Source of the DNA: an uncultured Rickettsiales bacterium
GTDB taxonomy: Bacteria; Pseudomonadota; Alphaproteobacteria; RF32; CAG-239
NCBI GenBank assembly: GCA_900551865.1
Contig: URXV01000005.1
Location: forward strand, 40,523 to 104,522
Direction: 5' to 3'
DNA: 64,000 bases
Below the pieces are notes generated by a model. The model did no database searches and had not been told where the DNA came from. It worked only from the letters and a program-made list of their open reading frames with translations. Positions 8,756 to 17,572 of the stretch are shown here, one piece after another (the first letter of the stretch is position 1; each line of letters begins with the position of its first letter). The position numbers and the translations under genes are program-made.

Positions 8756-10924
8756 ATGTTGCACCCGATATCGGTTACCGCAGAAAAAAGCCCGCTGCTG
8801 ACGGCGGCGGAAGTGATGAAACACCGCAACGAAAGGCGCCCGTTGACGCCTGATTTCTGCCTTGGCATACTGGCATCGTCCGCCAATCCGGCCGTAACTG
8901 CAAAATTGTTGCAACGGATAGAAATGCATCTTACAGACCACCCGAAAGAAACGTCGGCGTATGTACCGGTACTTGGCGCATTATGGTTTCGCTCCCGCCA
9001 TCATGCCCGAAATATGGAATTGGTGGCGCGTATCTCCCTGAACGGTATTTCAGCCTCTCTGGCGGCGGCAGCTCCTGTGCTTTCCGCTCCGGCATCGCCG
9101 CAAGACCAAAACGCATCCGCTGCGGTTTCGATATTCCCTGCTTTGGTATCTCCTCAAAATACGCCTGCCTCTCCTCAAAATACGCCTGCCTCTGTTTTCC
9201 AAGCCACCGCTATGGCTCAGGGAACGGAAGCTGAAAGCGAATTGGCCGCGCTGCTGCTGATGTCGGAAAATCTTTCCTCGGAACAAATGGCGGAAGTGGA
9301 AAAACTAGCGCGCAGGCTTCCGCCTTTACCCGTTTTAACGCAGAAAAAGCTGAAAGAAACCGTTTTTTTGACCAGGTTGGCAGAAGACGGCTGTCATGAC
9401 GTAAAAACGGAAGTGGCAGCCAGAACCGAAGGCAATCCGGAGCTGACATTCCGGGCGCAGCAAATTCTCGCCCGGCAGGGCAAACTGCAATATGATGAAA
9501 ACTGCAGCGACGCCTGGAACTTCTGCGCTATGGGCGTCTTGAATCTGCATGAGCCAGGGAATTATCCGGCTTCGGAAATGTATAACCGCCTGATACAACA
9601 GCCGGATTGTGAGATGCAAAATTATCCTTTGTCCGTTTTGGCAGGAATTGGGCATATCCGGTGTTCCGAAGGATTCGCCTCAGAACAGCGCCTTCGGGTT
9701 TTGCATCTGGTTGGATTGTTGGAGCAGGGGAATAAGCCGGTGCGTTGGCTGCAGTATCCGGATTTATGTTATAAGGCTGTGTCAGGGGTATCGGTATCGC
9801 TGGCAAGCGGCGGAGTTTGCCGTTCGGGAATGCAGGACGAAGGCATAGCCAAAGAGTTTTCCGCCGTTTTTTCCCGCCTGCTGCATATCTACAGCCGCGA
9901 TACGGAAACCGGCGCAATTCCCCGCACGGAAACGGATGCCGAAATTCCCGGTGTATCCGGGTGTCTTGGGCTTTTGCTTGAAGCTCAGTGCGGCCGCAGG
10001 GAGAAAGCGGCGGATTTTGCCGCAGATATCGTCAGAAATTACTGGATGCTGCGGCAAAGCGACCTGCTGGCATTAATCTTTGATTATGCCGCATCCCGGA
10101 ATGTTTTGGATAAAATAGTTGATGAAAGATCGGGGCTGAACGTCTATCAGCTGCAAAAACCGCCGGCAGAATATCTTTCTCAGATAAAGTCGTCTCAGAA
10201 AATGTATGATTTTCTGAAAGGCTTTCGCGTTCATGCCGATGAAGAACAGGCAATTGACGATTTTCCCGAGTTGGCACTGGAAAATATTGCAACCCATGAT
10301 TTTTTCCGCAAGGGAGAAAATCCGGAAATTTCAACCCGCCGGCTGCTTATCGCTGCCGATGCCAATTTTGAAATAGCCCGCCGCCTGTTTGAAGAAGAAG
10401 GAACCCTCGACCGTTCAAAGAAAATAAAAGAATTGATGCTGGAAACGGTTCATGGGCTGGTGCGCAATTTCGAAATCGCCCGGCAGTTGGCGTACGAAGG
10501 CGCCGATGATATTTATGAGCGGCTTGCCGCTTTTTGCGCTGACGAGAAACATCAATATGCAAAAGAAGGGTATAACAGCCACTATGTTGCTGCCGTCTTG
10601 ATAAACCGCCGTGTCAGCGAGGACAGTCCTTTGCAGGATTTGAGTTTTGCCAAACCGCAGAAGGCTGCCGGAATTTTAGCCAAAATTCGTGCCGTACAGC
10701 TTCGAAATAAGGTCGCTTCTTCCGCAGATGCCGCTGCCGTTTCGGCTTCATCTTCAACCATTGCCTCCAATTCGGAAGTTTCCCGCAGGGGGCATAATGC
10801 CGGAGCCGGTGCTTGTTCCCCAAAGCCCGAACCGGGCGCAGAGCAAAAACAGGAACAGACAGGGAACCTGTTTTCCCGCATAAAAAATCAATTGTTGAAA
10901 AGACGGCAGCACGGCCGCTGGTAA
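8756..10924 (+). CDS. Unknown 722-residue protein, paralogue B
   Basis: The function is unknown. It shares the PLTPDFC-ILxSSANxxVxxKLL block with the preceding gene at the same distance from the start, so the two arose by duplication. The body is predicted mostly helical. An Ala/Pro/Ser-rich stretch at about residues 110-150 contains a duplicated 7-residue unit (PQNTPAS, from 9148). The C-terminal 60 residues are Ser/Ala-rich, then Lys/Arg-rich. A GTG at 8663 is possible, but ATG 8756 has the strong AAGGAAAGGA site and aligns with the paralogue. It is the last gene of the rightward series. Confidence 0.65.
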   Translation: MLHPISVTAEKSPLLTAAEVMKHRNERRPLTPDFCLGILASSANPAVTAKLLQRIEMHLTDHPKETSAYVPVLGALWFRSRHHARNMELVARISLNGISASLAAAAPVLSAPASPQDQNASAAVSIFPALVSPQNTPASPQNTPASVFQATAMAQGTEAESELAALLLMSENLSSEQMAEVEKLARRLPPLPVLTQKKLKETVFLTRLAEDGCHDVKTEVAARTEGNPELTFRAQQILARQGKLQYDENCSDAWNFCAMGVLNLHEPGNYPASEMYNRLIQQPDCEMQNYPLSVLAGIGHIRCSEGFASEQRLRVLHLVGLLEQGNKPVRWLQYPDLCYKAVSGVSVSLASGGVCRSGMQDEGIAKEFSAVFSRLLHIYSRDTETGAIPRTETDAEIPGVSGCLGLLLEAQCGRREKAADFAADIVRNYWMLRQSDLLALIFDYAASRNVLDKIVDERSGLNVYQLQKPPAEYLSQIKSSQKMYDFLKGFRVHADEEQAIDDFPELALENIATHDFFRKGENPEISTRRLLIAADANFEIARRLFEEEGTLDRSKKIKELMLETVHGLVRNFEIARQLAYEGADDIYERLAAFCADEKHQYAKEGYNSHYVAAVLINRRVSEDSPLQDLSFAKPQKAAGILAKIRAVQLRNKVASSADAAAVSASSSTIASNSEVSRRGHNAGAGACSPKPEPGAEQKQEQTGNLFSRIKNQLLKRRQHGRW

Positions 10925-11080
10925 TATACCGCCGCTTTTGTTTGCAGCAGCTGCTTTGATTCCTCGTCTTTGGCCGCAACCGCCTTTATTCGCTTTCTTT
11001 ATTTGTGGCCGCCGCTTTTATTCGCCGCTTTTATTCGCCGCTTTTGTTTGCAGCCTTTTGTCATACTGCATCTTACAAAA
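10925..11080. repeat. Convergent spacer with short GCCGCTTTT repeats
   Basis: Between convergent genes, the 9-13 base unit GCCGCTTTTATTC repeats imperfectly (about 11009-11052), with related copies near 10930. I see no hairpin terminator here. Confidence 0.5.
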
Positions 11081-14000
11081 TTAATTTCTGCCCGATAGCT
11101 TTTTGTTTAGGAGCGTCGAAATATTATTGAAATAATGCTGTGTAATAGCGGGAAGGGAAGCCGGTTCAAGCTTCTGCCGCAGTTCGGCGCGTTTTTCCAG
11201 TTCGCGCCTGATTCTGGTGTCGGCTTCATCGTCAATCCATGCCGTTACATCAACATACCATCCGCCTTTGCCGAACCGGGCACGGCGCCTGTCGCGCAAA
11301 ACGTTGGAAAACGTATTCTCGTTGCCCCAGTGGTTGTTATTGAAAGCGCAATAGGTATAAGCGTCCTGCGATGCCGTATTCATCGACGGGAAAAAGCCGT
11401 TATAATGCTGGTTGCCCGCGGCGTTTCTTCTGAAACCGCTTTGCAGGATAGAATTGGGATGGTTGCGCATATGGTCCTTGATGTCGCGTTCCAGATTTTC
11501 CGAATAGATAATGCGGTTGGAGTATTTTTTGTATATATCCCGCATGCCGGTTGTGCTGTGAGCGCTGATTTTGCATTTTTCAATAATGCTGCCGACGGCT
11601 TCGCCGACAAAACTTTCGGGATTTTCCTTTTTGAAGATTTCGTATGCCTGGCAGAAGCTGGCCATGCTCATTCCCGCGCAGTAAAGCCCGCGGTCGATTT
11701 TGCCGTAAATTCCCTGCCGGGCAAGGGCTTTGTTTGCAGCGTCAAAGGCTTGGCGCTTTTCTCCGTAGGAAAGCCTGATAACGTTGTTGTAACTGCATTG
11801 CGCATAAATTTTGCAAAACGTTTCCATATCTTTTTGTTTTTGGGCTTCCATAATTTCTTTTTCGTTGTCGGCATTGGCGGTTTCGTGGGATATTTCCGTC
11901 AGAAAAGGGTTATCCGCAAACAGATTGAAATCTTCATTGTCCAGCATCGGAATGCCGGTCCGTCTGTCTAAATCAAGCGTCGGTTCATAAGCAAAACTCG
12001 AGTTGATAACCGCCTGTCGGGCAATTTCTTCGGCATTTGCTGCGTCATAAGGAACCGGCATATTGAACTGGCTTTGCTGGATGGCGGCATACAGGTTGTT
12101 TTCCTGCGTCTGGTCAGATGCCGTTGCGTTAATTGCCGCAATCATTTCGTGCCAGTCGCCGGCATTGACGTCCCGGCCGAGGCTCAGGTTTTCCAGAGCC
12201 CGTCTCTGGCTGTCTGGCAGCGTTTTCCCGTTCAAATCGTAAAAATCGGTTATCGTGGAGGCAATCGCGGCAACGGAACCACCCTTGTCCTGGTTTTTCA
12301 TCAGGGCATAATACAGATAGGCGCCCATACTGCGGTTTTGGATATAGGCAATGCCGTATTTGTCGAATATCTCGGTTTTGGCGATGATGCGCGCCTCGTC
12401 AAACGAAAGGCTGCCGTAACCGCCGACGCGGTAAAAATTGGCCGTGGCTTTTTGGTTGCGCATAAACTTGGCATACAGTTCCCTGCTGACGCCGTATTTT
12501 CCGCCGCTTCCGTATGTTTCGTTGCTTTTGCTGAAACAGAGGTTGAAAAAGTCGATATTCGGAACATTGTGCAGTTTGTCGTTTTGAACGAGCGGTACGG
12601 GGACTTCATAGTCCGCTTCGTTAATGGGCTGCTCCGGCGGGTTCATAAACGCGCTCCAGCTCAGATCCGGTTCGGTTATGGAAAAATCCTGCGTCTGAAA
12701 GCCGAAAGCTTCGTTGACGCTTGCATAATAGGTTGCCGCTTTGTCCAGAACTTCCTGCGGCAGGGTAAATGTGCCGGAGGTCATGGAAATTTTATCTAAA
12801 TCAAAAGCCGGTCCGGCGTTTTGTATTCCCTTAAAACCGAGATAACCCATTCCAACCAGCGGAATGCTGATAGCGGCATACTTCAGGGTCTTTTGGCTTT
12901 TTTCACGGACTTTCTGTTTAAATTCAATAATTTTAGCTTTCTTTTCCTGGCGTTTTTGTGTTTTATAATTTTCGATATTCAGCGTAATTGTCCTGATTTT
13001 TTGCTGTGTGCCGAGCTCTAACCCTTCTGCCGTTTTGGCCGGCTGCATCTTTATCGGTTGCATCTTTACTGCCTGTTTCGGCGCTTGTTTATCCTTCCGC
13101 TTTGGCGCAAAAAGCTTCCGCGCTTTTTCTGCCGTCATTTTGACGGGGGCGGACGCACTGTGGCAAACGGCGGCAATAGTTTCGACAATCGCCTGTTTTT
13201 CTCTTCCTGCCCAAGACTTTAGGCGTCCCAGCCATGAGCGGAACCGCGCCTTCCGCAGAGCCTTTTGCTGTTGCTTCAGTTCTTTGCGGCGCTGCTTTTC
13301 GGCCTCTTTGCGCTTTTTTTCGGTTTCGCGCCGCTGCCTTGCTGCCTCCTTTTGCTGTTGCTTCAGTTCTTTGCGGTGCTGTTTTTCGGCTTCCCGGTGT
13401 TGTCGGGCCATTTCTTCCTGTTGTTGTTTGAGGGCGGCTCTGCGTTGTTTTTCTTCCTTCCGGCGTTGTTTCTCGGTTTCGCGCCGGGTCTGTTTCTGCT
13501 GTTTCGGCTCTTGTATGCGCTGCCTGTCCGCCGGCTGCGGCGCATAGGCGTCACTTTGCCGCTCGTTGTTTCGGCTGGCAGAGTTTGTCGTTTGGTTTTG
13601 CCGGGAAGAAACCGCTGCCTGCTCATAATGTTCCAAAAAATCTTTCAGGCTGCCTTTGTGGCGGGACAAAGCCATGCGAAAATCTTTTGCCGCCTGTCCG
13701 TGCAGGCCGAATGTGTCAAGCGTCCGTTCCAGATAAACGAAATTGGCTTTTTTATTGAGCGCTTTGGCATTTTGCTCCAAAAGGGAACGGCCGTTTTGGT
13801 TGTCTTTGTAGCGGGCAAATTCGGCAAGCAGTTTGGTCGCCGTTTTTTCACCCGCCGCTGCGGCGTTCTCCGGCTGCGCCACCGCCGTCCTGTCGATAGC
13901 ACTCGTCTTATCAGCGCCGGCAGCATTCCGGATTGTCGCTGCCGCCGTCCGTTCAGTTGCCGTTTTTGCCGGGCTTTCGGCTGTGGCCGTTTCTGCTCGG

Positions 14001-14713
14001 TCAAATGTCGCCGTATTTCCGGCAGCGGTTGTTACGGTTCGTCCGGCTGTTGTTTCCGCCGCTGCTTTTAATTCGGTAAAGCGTATTTTGCCGGCTTCGT
14101 CGCGCGCCGCCTGAAGCATCAGCGTACCATTGCTTGGGTGGAGAGGGGAAAAGGCCGCCATTGCCTCTGCGGCTGTTTTCACCGTGTCATTGTCAAAGGC
14201 AAGCTGCAGAAATTCTTTTTGGTAATCTGAATTTTTCAAAGTTTCGCCGATGTTGCCGGCGTCTTGAAGCTGGTTTGCAAGATCTTTGGGAGAAATAGCA
14301 AAAGCATAAGCCAGCCGCTCAAACTTGTCCCGGTTGCGTTTATTGCGCAGGTCTTTGACGCTGAAATCGTATTCTTCCTCAATTTTGGCAAAGGCTGTTT
14401 CGGCCATTTTTTCCGCAAGCATCTGCCGGTGGACTTCTCCGGTCAGAACCATGCGAGCCTTGCCGAGCGCCATAAAGGCGGGAATATTGTCTTCTCTGGC
14501 AAACTGTTCCTGCAGGCTCTTCAGGCGGTCTTGGCAGCTGTGCAGATAGTCTTTGACCCGTTCGTCGTAGCTGCGGGCGGCCTCAATATATTTGTCGGGA
14601 TTTTTCCTGAAATCCTTTTCTTTGAGCGAAATTCCGAGAAAGCGGCATTTTTCCTGCAGCTCTTCAAAATATTCTTTGTCCAATCCGTCGTTTCCTCTGC
14701 TAAAGCTTGGCAT
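11081..14713 (-). CDS. Large coiled-coil membrane protein with candidate C-terminal Cys/His active site
   Basis: This 1210-residue protein is not assigned to a family. Residues about 1-230 are helical and charged. Residues about 230-300 are an Ala/Thr-rich linker. Residues about 405-495 form a Lys/Arg/Gln/Glu-rich coiled coil built from repeated EKQRRKELKQQQ-type units. A single membrane helix lies near 608-628. The C-terminal half is globular. In it, GLYCAGMSM (Cys1012) starts a small-residue helix and NNNHWGNE (His1128) follows, an order seen in papain-like enzymes. That reading is only an inference. TTG at 14725 is possible, but ATG 14713 has TGAGG six bases upstream. Its own promoter is at 14755-14783. 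Confidence 0.7.
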   Translation of the reverse strand: MPSFSRGNDGLDKEYFEELQEKCRFLGISLKEKDFRKNPDKYIEAARSYDERVKDYLHSCQDRLKSLQEQFAREDNIPAFMALGKARMVLTGEVHRQMLAEKMAETAFAKIEEEYDFSVKDLRNKRNRDKFERLAYAFAISPKDLANQLQDAGNIGETLKNSDYQKEFLQLAFDNDTVKTAAEAMAAFSPLHPSNGTLMLQAARDEAGKIRFTELKAAAETTAGRTVTTAAGNTATFDRAETATAESPAKTATERTAAATIRNAAGADKTSAIDRTAVAQPENAAAAGEKTATKLLAEFARYKDNQNGRSLLEQNAKALNKKANFVYLERTLDTFGLHGQAAKDFRMALSRHKGSLKDFLEHYEQAAVSSRQNQTTNSASRNNERQSDAYAPQPADRQRIQEPKQQKQTRRETEKQRRKEEKQRRAALKQQQEEMARQHREAEKQHRKELKQQQKEAARQRRETEKKRKEAEKQRRKELKQQQKALRKARFRSWLGRLKSWAGREKQAIVETIAAVCHSASAPVKMTAEKARKLFAPKRKDKQAPKQAVKMQPIKMQPAKTAEGLELGTQQKIRTITLNIENYKTQKRQEKKAKIIEFKQKVREKSQKTLKYAAISIPLVGMGYLGFKGIQNAGPAFDLDKISMTSGTFTLPQEVLDKAATYYASVNEAFGFQTQDFSITEPDLSWSAFMNPPEQPINEADYEVPVPLVQNDKLHNVPNIDFFNLCFSKSNETYGSGGKYGVSRELYAKFMRNQKATANFYRVGGYGSLSFDEARIIAKTEIFDKYGIAYIQNRSMGAYLYYALMKNQDKGGSVAAIASTITDFYDLNGKTLPDSQRRALENLSLGRDVNAGDWHEMIAAINATASDQTQENNLYAAIQQSQFNMPVPYDAANAEEIARQAVINSSFAYEPTLDLDRRTGIPMLDNEDFNLFADNPFLTEISHETANADNEKEIMEAQKQKDMETFCKIYAQCSYNNVIRLSYGEKRQAFDAANKALARQGIYGKIDRGLYCAGMSMASFCQAYEIFKKENPESFVGEAVGSIIEKCKISAHSTTGMRDIYKKYSNRIIYSENLERDIKDHMRNHPNSILQSGFRRNAAGNQHYNGFFPSMNTASQDAYTYCAFNNNHWGNENTFSNVLRDRRRARFGKGGWYVDVTAWIDDEADTRIRRELEKRAELRQKLEPASLPAITQHYFNNISTLLNKKLSGRN

Positions 14714-14754
14714 CCAAAACCTCAATTCAGTTTTTTAAATCAAAGTATAAAACC

Positions 14755-14783
14755 TTTATACCATGTTATAAACAAAAAATCAA
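14755..14783 (-). promoter_or_regulatory. Promoter of the coiled-coil membrane protein gene
   Basis: On the minus strand, TTGATT (14783-14778), 17 bases, then TATAAA (14760-14755), 42 bases before the chosen ATG. Confidence 0.5.
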
Positions 14784-14842
14784 CATTATTTGTGCGTATT
14801 TTGGCAATTTTTTTGAAAGCCGGTTAAAAAGCGATATGCAGG

Positions 14843-14898
14843 CAAAAAAAATCCCCGGAGCACGCATGTTGCAATGCAGTGTCCGGGGATTAAAAAAA
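14843..14898 (-). terminator. Rho-independent terminator after the 14.9-16.7 kb lipoprotein gene
   Basis: A long inverted repeat has outer arms ATCCCCGGA/TCCGGGGAT and an inner GCAT/ATGC stem. On the minus strand it is followed by eight T residues. It lies directly downstream of the leftward stop codon. A-runs on both sides could let it work in both directions. Confidence 0.85.
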
Positions 14899-14899
14899 G

Positions 14900-16675
14900 C
14901 TACTTGCTGCCTGACTTATACGTCCTGACCGTTCCGTCGGGAGCCGTAAGCGTCAGGGTGTAGCGGTCTTGGGAATAGCTGCCTTTGTAGCCGTTGACCG
15001 TAGAGGAATAACGCTTGTTGACAATATTCTTCCAGCCCAGGATTTTGCAGGTAAGGACGTCGACGCCGGCAATCAGCGAGTTGTCTTCCGCATACCATTC
15101 AATTCCGCCGTCAGCGGCGTCAACTGCGCGGGCAAGCCTGAATGCGGCTCCGGCACGTTGCTGTGCTGCGGAATTAAAGCCGGTATAGCCGCTCTGCACA
15201 TAGGTCATTTCCTGAGGAAATGCTTCTTCATAAGCGCAGACGCCGAAACTGTACCCTTCTTCAAAACGGATGACAACGGCTTTTTTGGTGATGTTGCCTT
15301 TGTGGCTTAATCCGTCGACGTCAAGCACGGCGGTAACCGCAAAGTCAAAAATTTTGCCGTGTCCGGGAACCGGGTCGGGGTTGGGATCCGGCTCTGGGTC
15401 AGGATCAGGGTTCGGATCGGGCGAGCCGCCTTTTTTGACCAGCAGAGTAACGACGGAAGCGCCGAAACTCTTTCCAAGCAGGGAAACTGTCGCCTCCGTG
15501 GTGTTTTTGGCAGAATTTTCGCCGTTCGGGATTAGGCTGTGCGTTTCATTGAAAACCGCAGTCAGGTCAAACCCGAAAGTCTGCCCGTCGAGGGCGTACC
15601 CTGCCTCATAGGCGGGATAACTGAAAACATCGCTGAAAGCGTCAGAACCGTTACTGAAACTTATCGTCTGCGTAATCGTTCCTTTTTTGAGAGTCCAGCC
15701 GTTGCCGCTGATGTCGTCCTTTCGGCTTGTCTGCATCTCGGCAGAAGCCTTAAAGTCAAAGTTTGCAACCTCCAGCGTTCTGTCTTCTTTGCCCTCAAAT
15801 GCAAAAGAAAGTGCCGGCGATTGGAATTTTTGGCGTTTTGTACCCGACAGGCTCCATGTTTCGGTCTTTTCAACATAGAGCGTAAAGGAAGAAGCGCTGT
15901 TCCATTCCCATCCTTTGCCGTATTCGGTGCGAAGGAGTTCATCTGCCGCATCAGTGCTTTTTTTGACATAAGCGGCGGTCAGCTTTTCCGTGCCTGTGTC
16001 CTCCTGTCCGTAAACGCTCCAGACGGCATTAAAATCCGCCTCGGCTCTGAAACATCCGTCCGAACCCGGAATTTCCTCCGCTCGGGAGCTGAGAAAAACG
16101 GGCGCGTCGATTTTCATATAGGGCAGGGCGGTTTTGCCTGTGCCGGAAAAATCCGAACCGGAGGCAAGAGCATAGCTTTCGTATTCAATCTCTGCCGAAA
16201 TCGTCTGGCCGTCTTTAAAAGAAAACAGCCTTTCGATGTGGTGGCGCTGCGGAAGCGTGCCGGAAACGGAAGAATCGCCTGTTTCGTTCTCCAAAGCCGG
16301 CACCGGACTGTCTGTCTTGTGAAACAGGATGGTGTCTTTCGCCGGCCAGAGTTTAAGCCGTGCCTGCGGCGTCAGCGTATGCCTTGTACCACCGGAACTG
16401 TAAACTAATTGCTGTGCGCAGGTCATAAACACCGTGTCTTCAGCCACAGCGGTTTTCCACTCGTAGTCATAAGAAATCAGCATGATGTCATCATCTTCCA
16501 TGCTGAAAATTGCCTTTTCGGCACCGTCGCACCCCGCAAACATCAGCACTGCCAGAACCAAAGCCGCGGCAGTCGGTATTCCGTACCCGAAAGCCGGCAG
16601 AAGCCGGAACGTCTGCAAAAAACGGAAAGCCCGCAAAAAGCGGAACGTCTGCAGAAAAAAACTTTTCTTTTTCAT
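14900..16675 (-). CDS. Large predicted lipoprotein with Pro/Asp linker
   Basis: This 591-residue protein has an unusual N-terminus. A 30-residue basic, Phe/Leu-rich lead with repeated FRFLxxF units precedes a hydrophobic core ending LMFAGC, a plausible lipobox with acylated Cys. The mature part is beta-rich with many aromatic residues. A linker of alternating Asp/Pro/Asn (about residues 417-438) separates a last domain of roughly 150 residues with several cysteines and a GYTGF-type turn. I infer a surface-exposed, modular lipoprotein. The start has no Shine-Dalgarno site and sits behind an A+T-rich leader, as in many Bacteroidetes genes, so transfer is possible. Function unknown. Confidence 0.65.
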   Translation of the reverse strand: MKKKSFFLQTFRFLRAFRFLQTFRLLPAFGYGIPTAAALVLAVLMFAGCDGAEKAIFSMEDDDIMLISYDYEWKTAVAEDTVFMTCAQQLVYSSGGTRHTLTPQARLKLWPAKDTILFHKTDSPVPALENETGDSSVSGTLPQRHHIERLFSFKDGQTISAEIEYESYALASGSDFSGTGKTALPYMKIDAPVFLSSRAEEIPGSDGCFRAEADFNAVWSVYGQEDTGTEKLTAAYVKKSTDAADELLRTEYGKGWEWNSASSFTLYVEKTETWSLSGTKRQKFQSPALSFAFEGKEDRTLEVANFDFKASAEMQTSRKDDISGNGWTLKKGTITQTISFSNGSDAFSDVFSYPAYEAGYALDGQTFGFDLTAVFNETHSLIPNGENSAKNTTEATVSLLGKSFGASVVTLLVKKGGSPDPNPDPDPEPDPNPDPVPGHGKIFDFAVTAVLDVDGLSHKGNITKKAVVIRFEEGYSFGVCAYEEAFPQEMTYVQSGYTGFNSAAQQRAGAAFRLARAVDAADGGIEWYAEDNSLIAGVDVLTCKILGWKNIVNKRYSSTVNGYKGSYSQDRYTLTLTAPDGTVRTYKSGSK

Positions 16676-17040
16676 AAAAAAAATTATTAAACGTTAAACA
16701 TATATACAAAAAAATAAAGTCTTATCTGCTCAAAATTCCGTAAAGGCGTGCCCGTGTTTGCAAAAAACTTCGCGCCGTTCTTGTTGCAAATGCAGCTATT
16801 ACCAAAAATATACTTCATAATATATCAAAGCAATAATATTGTATTGGCATAATAAGACTTTTAACGCCGCTATCATAAACGGAAAAAATAAATATTCAAG
16901 CAAATTTTGTCCTTTTTGTTGTTTTGTCTAAAGTGAATGCAGCCGTGTTTTTAAAACAGATTCATAAATAATTAAACATTTTCAATTATCATCAATACAG
17001 ATATGCAACAGCATATTCAGGGCGTCGAAAACCCTTTTAT
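16676..17040. other. A+T-rich intergenic region
   Basis: I found no credible gene here. It lies between the divergent lipoprotein gene and the structured leader at 17.05 kb and probably holds promoters for both. It contains TTTAACGTTTAATAA-type palindromic sequence near 16685, next to the leftward start. Confidence 0.4.
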
Positions 17041-17047
17041 AAGCTTA

Positions 17048-17197
17048 GTCGTGTGCACCCGACTTTAAAAATTGTGCCGATGTCATACTTCCGTGAGGGG
17101 TGGATGTCGGTGAATAAGGCTCTGCCCCAATAAGCCGAGCCGTTTAAGCTTATACGGTTTTCGAACATCCGCCCGCCTAAAAGGTGGGTTTTGTTTT
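17048..17197 (+). ncRNA. Structured leader resembling C4 antisense RNA, ending in a terminator
   Basis: The segment folds locally. GTCG/CGAC closes a hairpin at 17048-17063, GCCGA (17076-17080) pairs with TCGGT (17107-17111), and GGCT pairs with AGCC at about 17117-17134. A ten-base stretch GGGTGGATGT (17098-17107) is complementary, with one G-T pair, to ACATCCGCCC (17165-17174). The latter overlaps the 5' arm of a terminator: CCCGCC (17172-17177), loop TAAAA, GGTGGG (17183-17188), then TTTTGTTTT. The order of hairpins, antisense loop, target and terminator is that of the C4 RNAs of phage P1/P4 immunity regions. I also recall very similar sequence from unrelated Gram-negative genomes. It lies just before two lipoprotein genes and could attenuate them. 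Confidence 0.55.
17172..17197 (+). terminator. Terminator/attenuator before the lipoprotein pair
   Basis: A six-base-pair stem CCCGCC/GGTGGG with a five-base loop is followed by TTTTGTTTT. It ends 25 bases before the ATG at 17222, so readthrough is needed for expression unless there is a promoter in between. Confidence 0.75.
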
Positions 17198-17221
17198 GAC
17201 TGTTAACAAAGGATGTTTGAA

Positions 17222-17572
17222 ATGAAACGAATATTTTCAATCTTAGCTATAGCTCTATGTATGGGCGGATGTACTGTTCACATCACAGACTTGTCAATGA
17301 TTTCAAATAAAAATATTAATCTTGACAATGTTGATATAGACAGGCTTCCGCAGAAAAAACAAATAGAAGGGGAAGACCGCAAATTTATGTTTTTATTCAT
17401 TCCGTTCGGCCAGCCTACCTTAAAAGAGGCTTTAAACGACGCTTTGCAAAAAGGTGGCGGGGATTTGATGGTTGATGCTTCCGTTTACTATACTTACTGG
17501 TGGCTGGGTGTCGGCGAGTTAGGAATTAAGATTAAAGGAGATGTCGTCAATACGAGGGGAGAAAAACAATGA
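17222..17572 (+). CDS. Small lipoprotein 1 of a paired set
   Basis: This 116-residue protein has a signal peptide ending LCMGGC, a plausible lipobox. The mature part has DLSMISNKNINLDN, then GEDRKFMFLFIPFGQPTLKEALNDAL, and ends with a WWLGVGELGIKIKGDVVNTRG-like strand. The next gene repeats this layout (GEDVAHIISFIPTGEPKLSEALNNAF), so they are paralogues of one small outer-membrane or periplasmic lipoprotein family. ATG 17222 is chosen over 17213 because AAAGGA lies eight bases before it. The stop overlaps the next start. Function unknown. Confidence 0.75.
   Translation: MKRIFSILAIALCMGGCTVHITDLSMISNKNINLDNVDIDRLPQKKQIEGEDRKFMFLFIPFGQPTLKEALNDALQKGGGDLMVDASVYYTYWWLGVGELGIKIKGDVVNTRGEKQ

Noticed and set aside
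11135..12799. Rightward frames of 278 and 241 residues over the coiled-coil protein gene
   Set aside because: Antisense shadows; the leftward frame is far longer and has promoter, ribosome site and domains.
17037..17240. 67-residue leftward frame over the C4-like leader
   Set aside because: The conservation here is explained by RNA structure; no ribosome site, and such frames are often called wrongly over structured RNAs.
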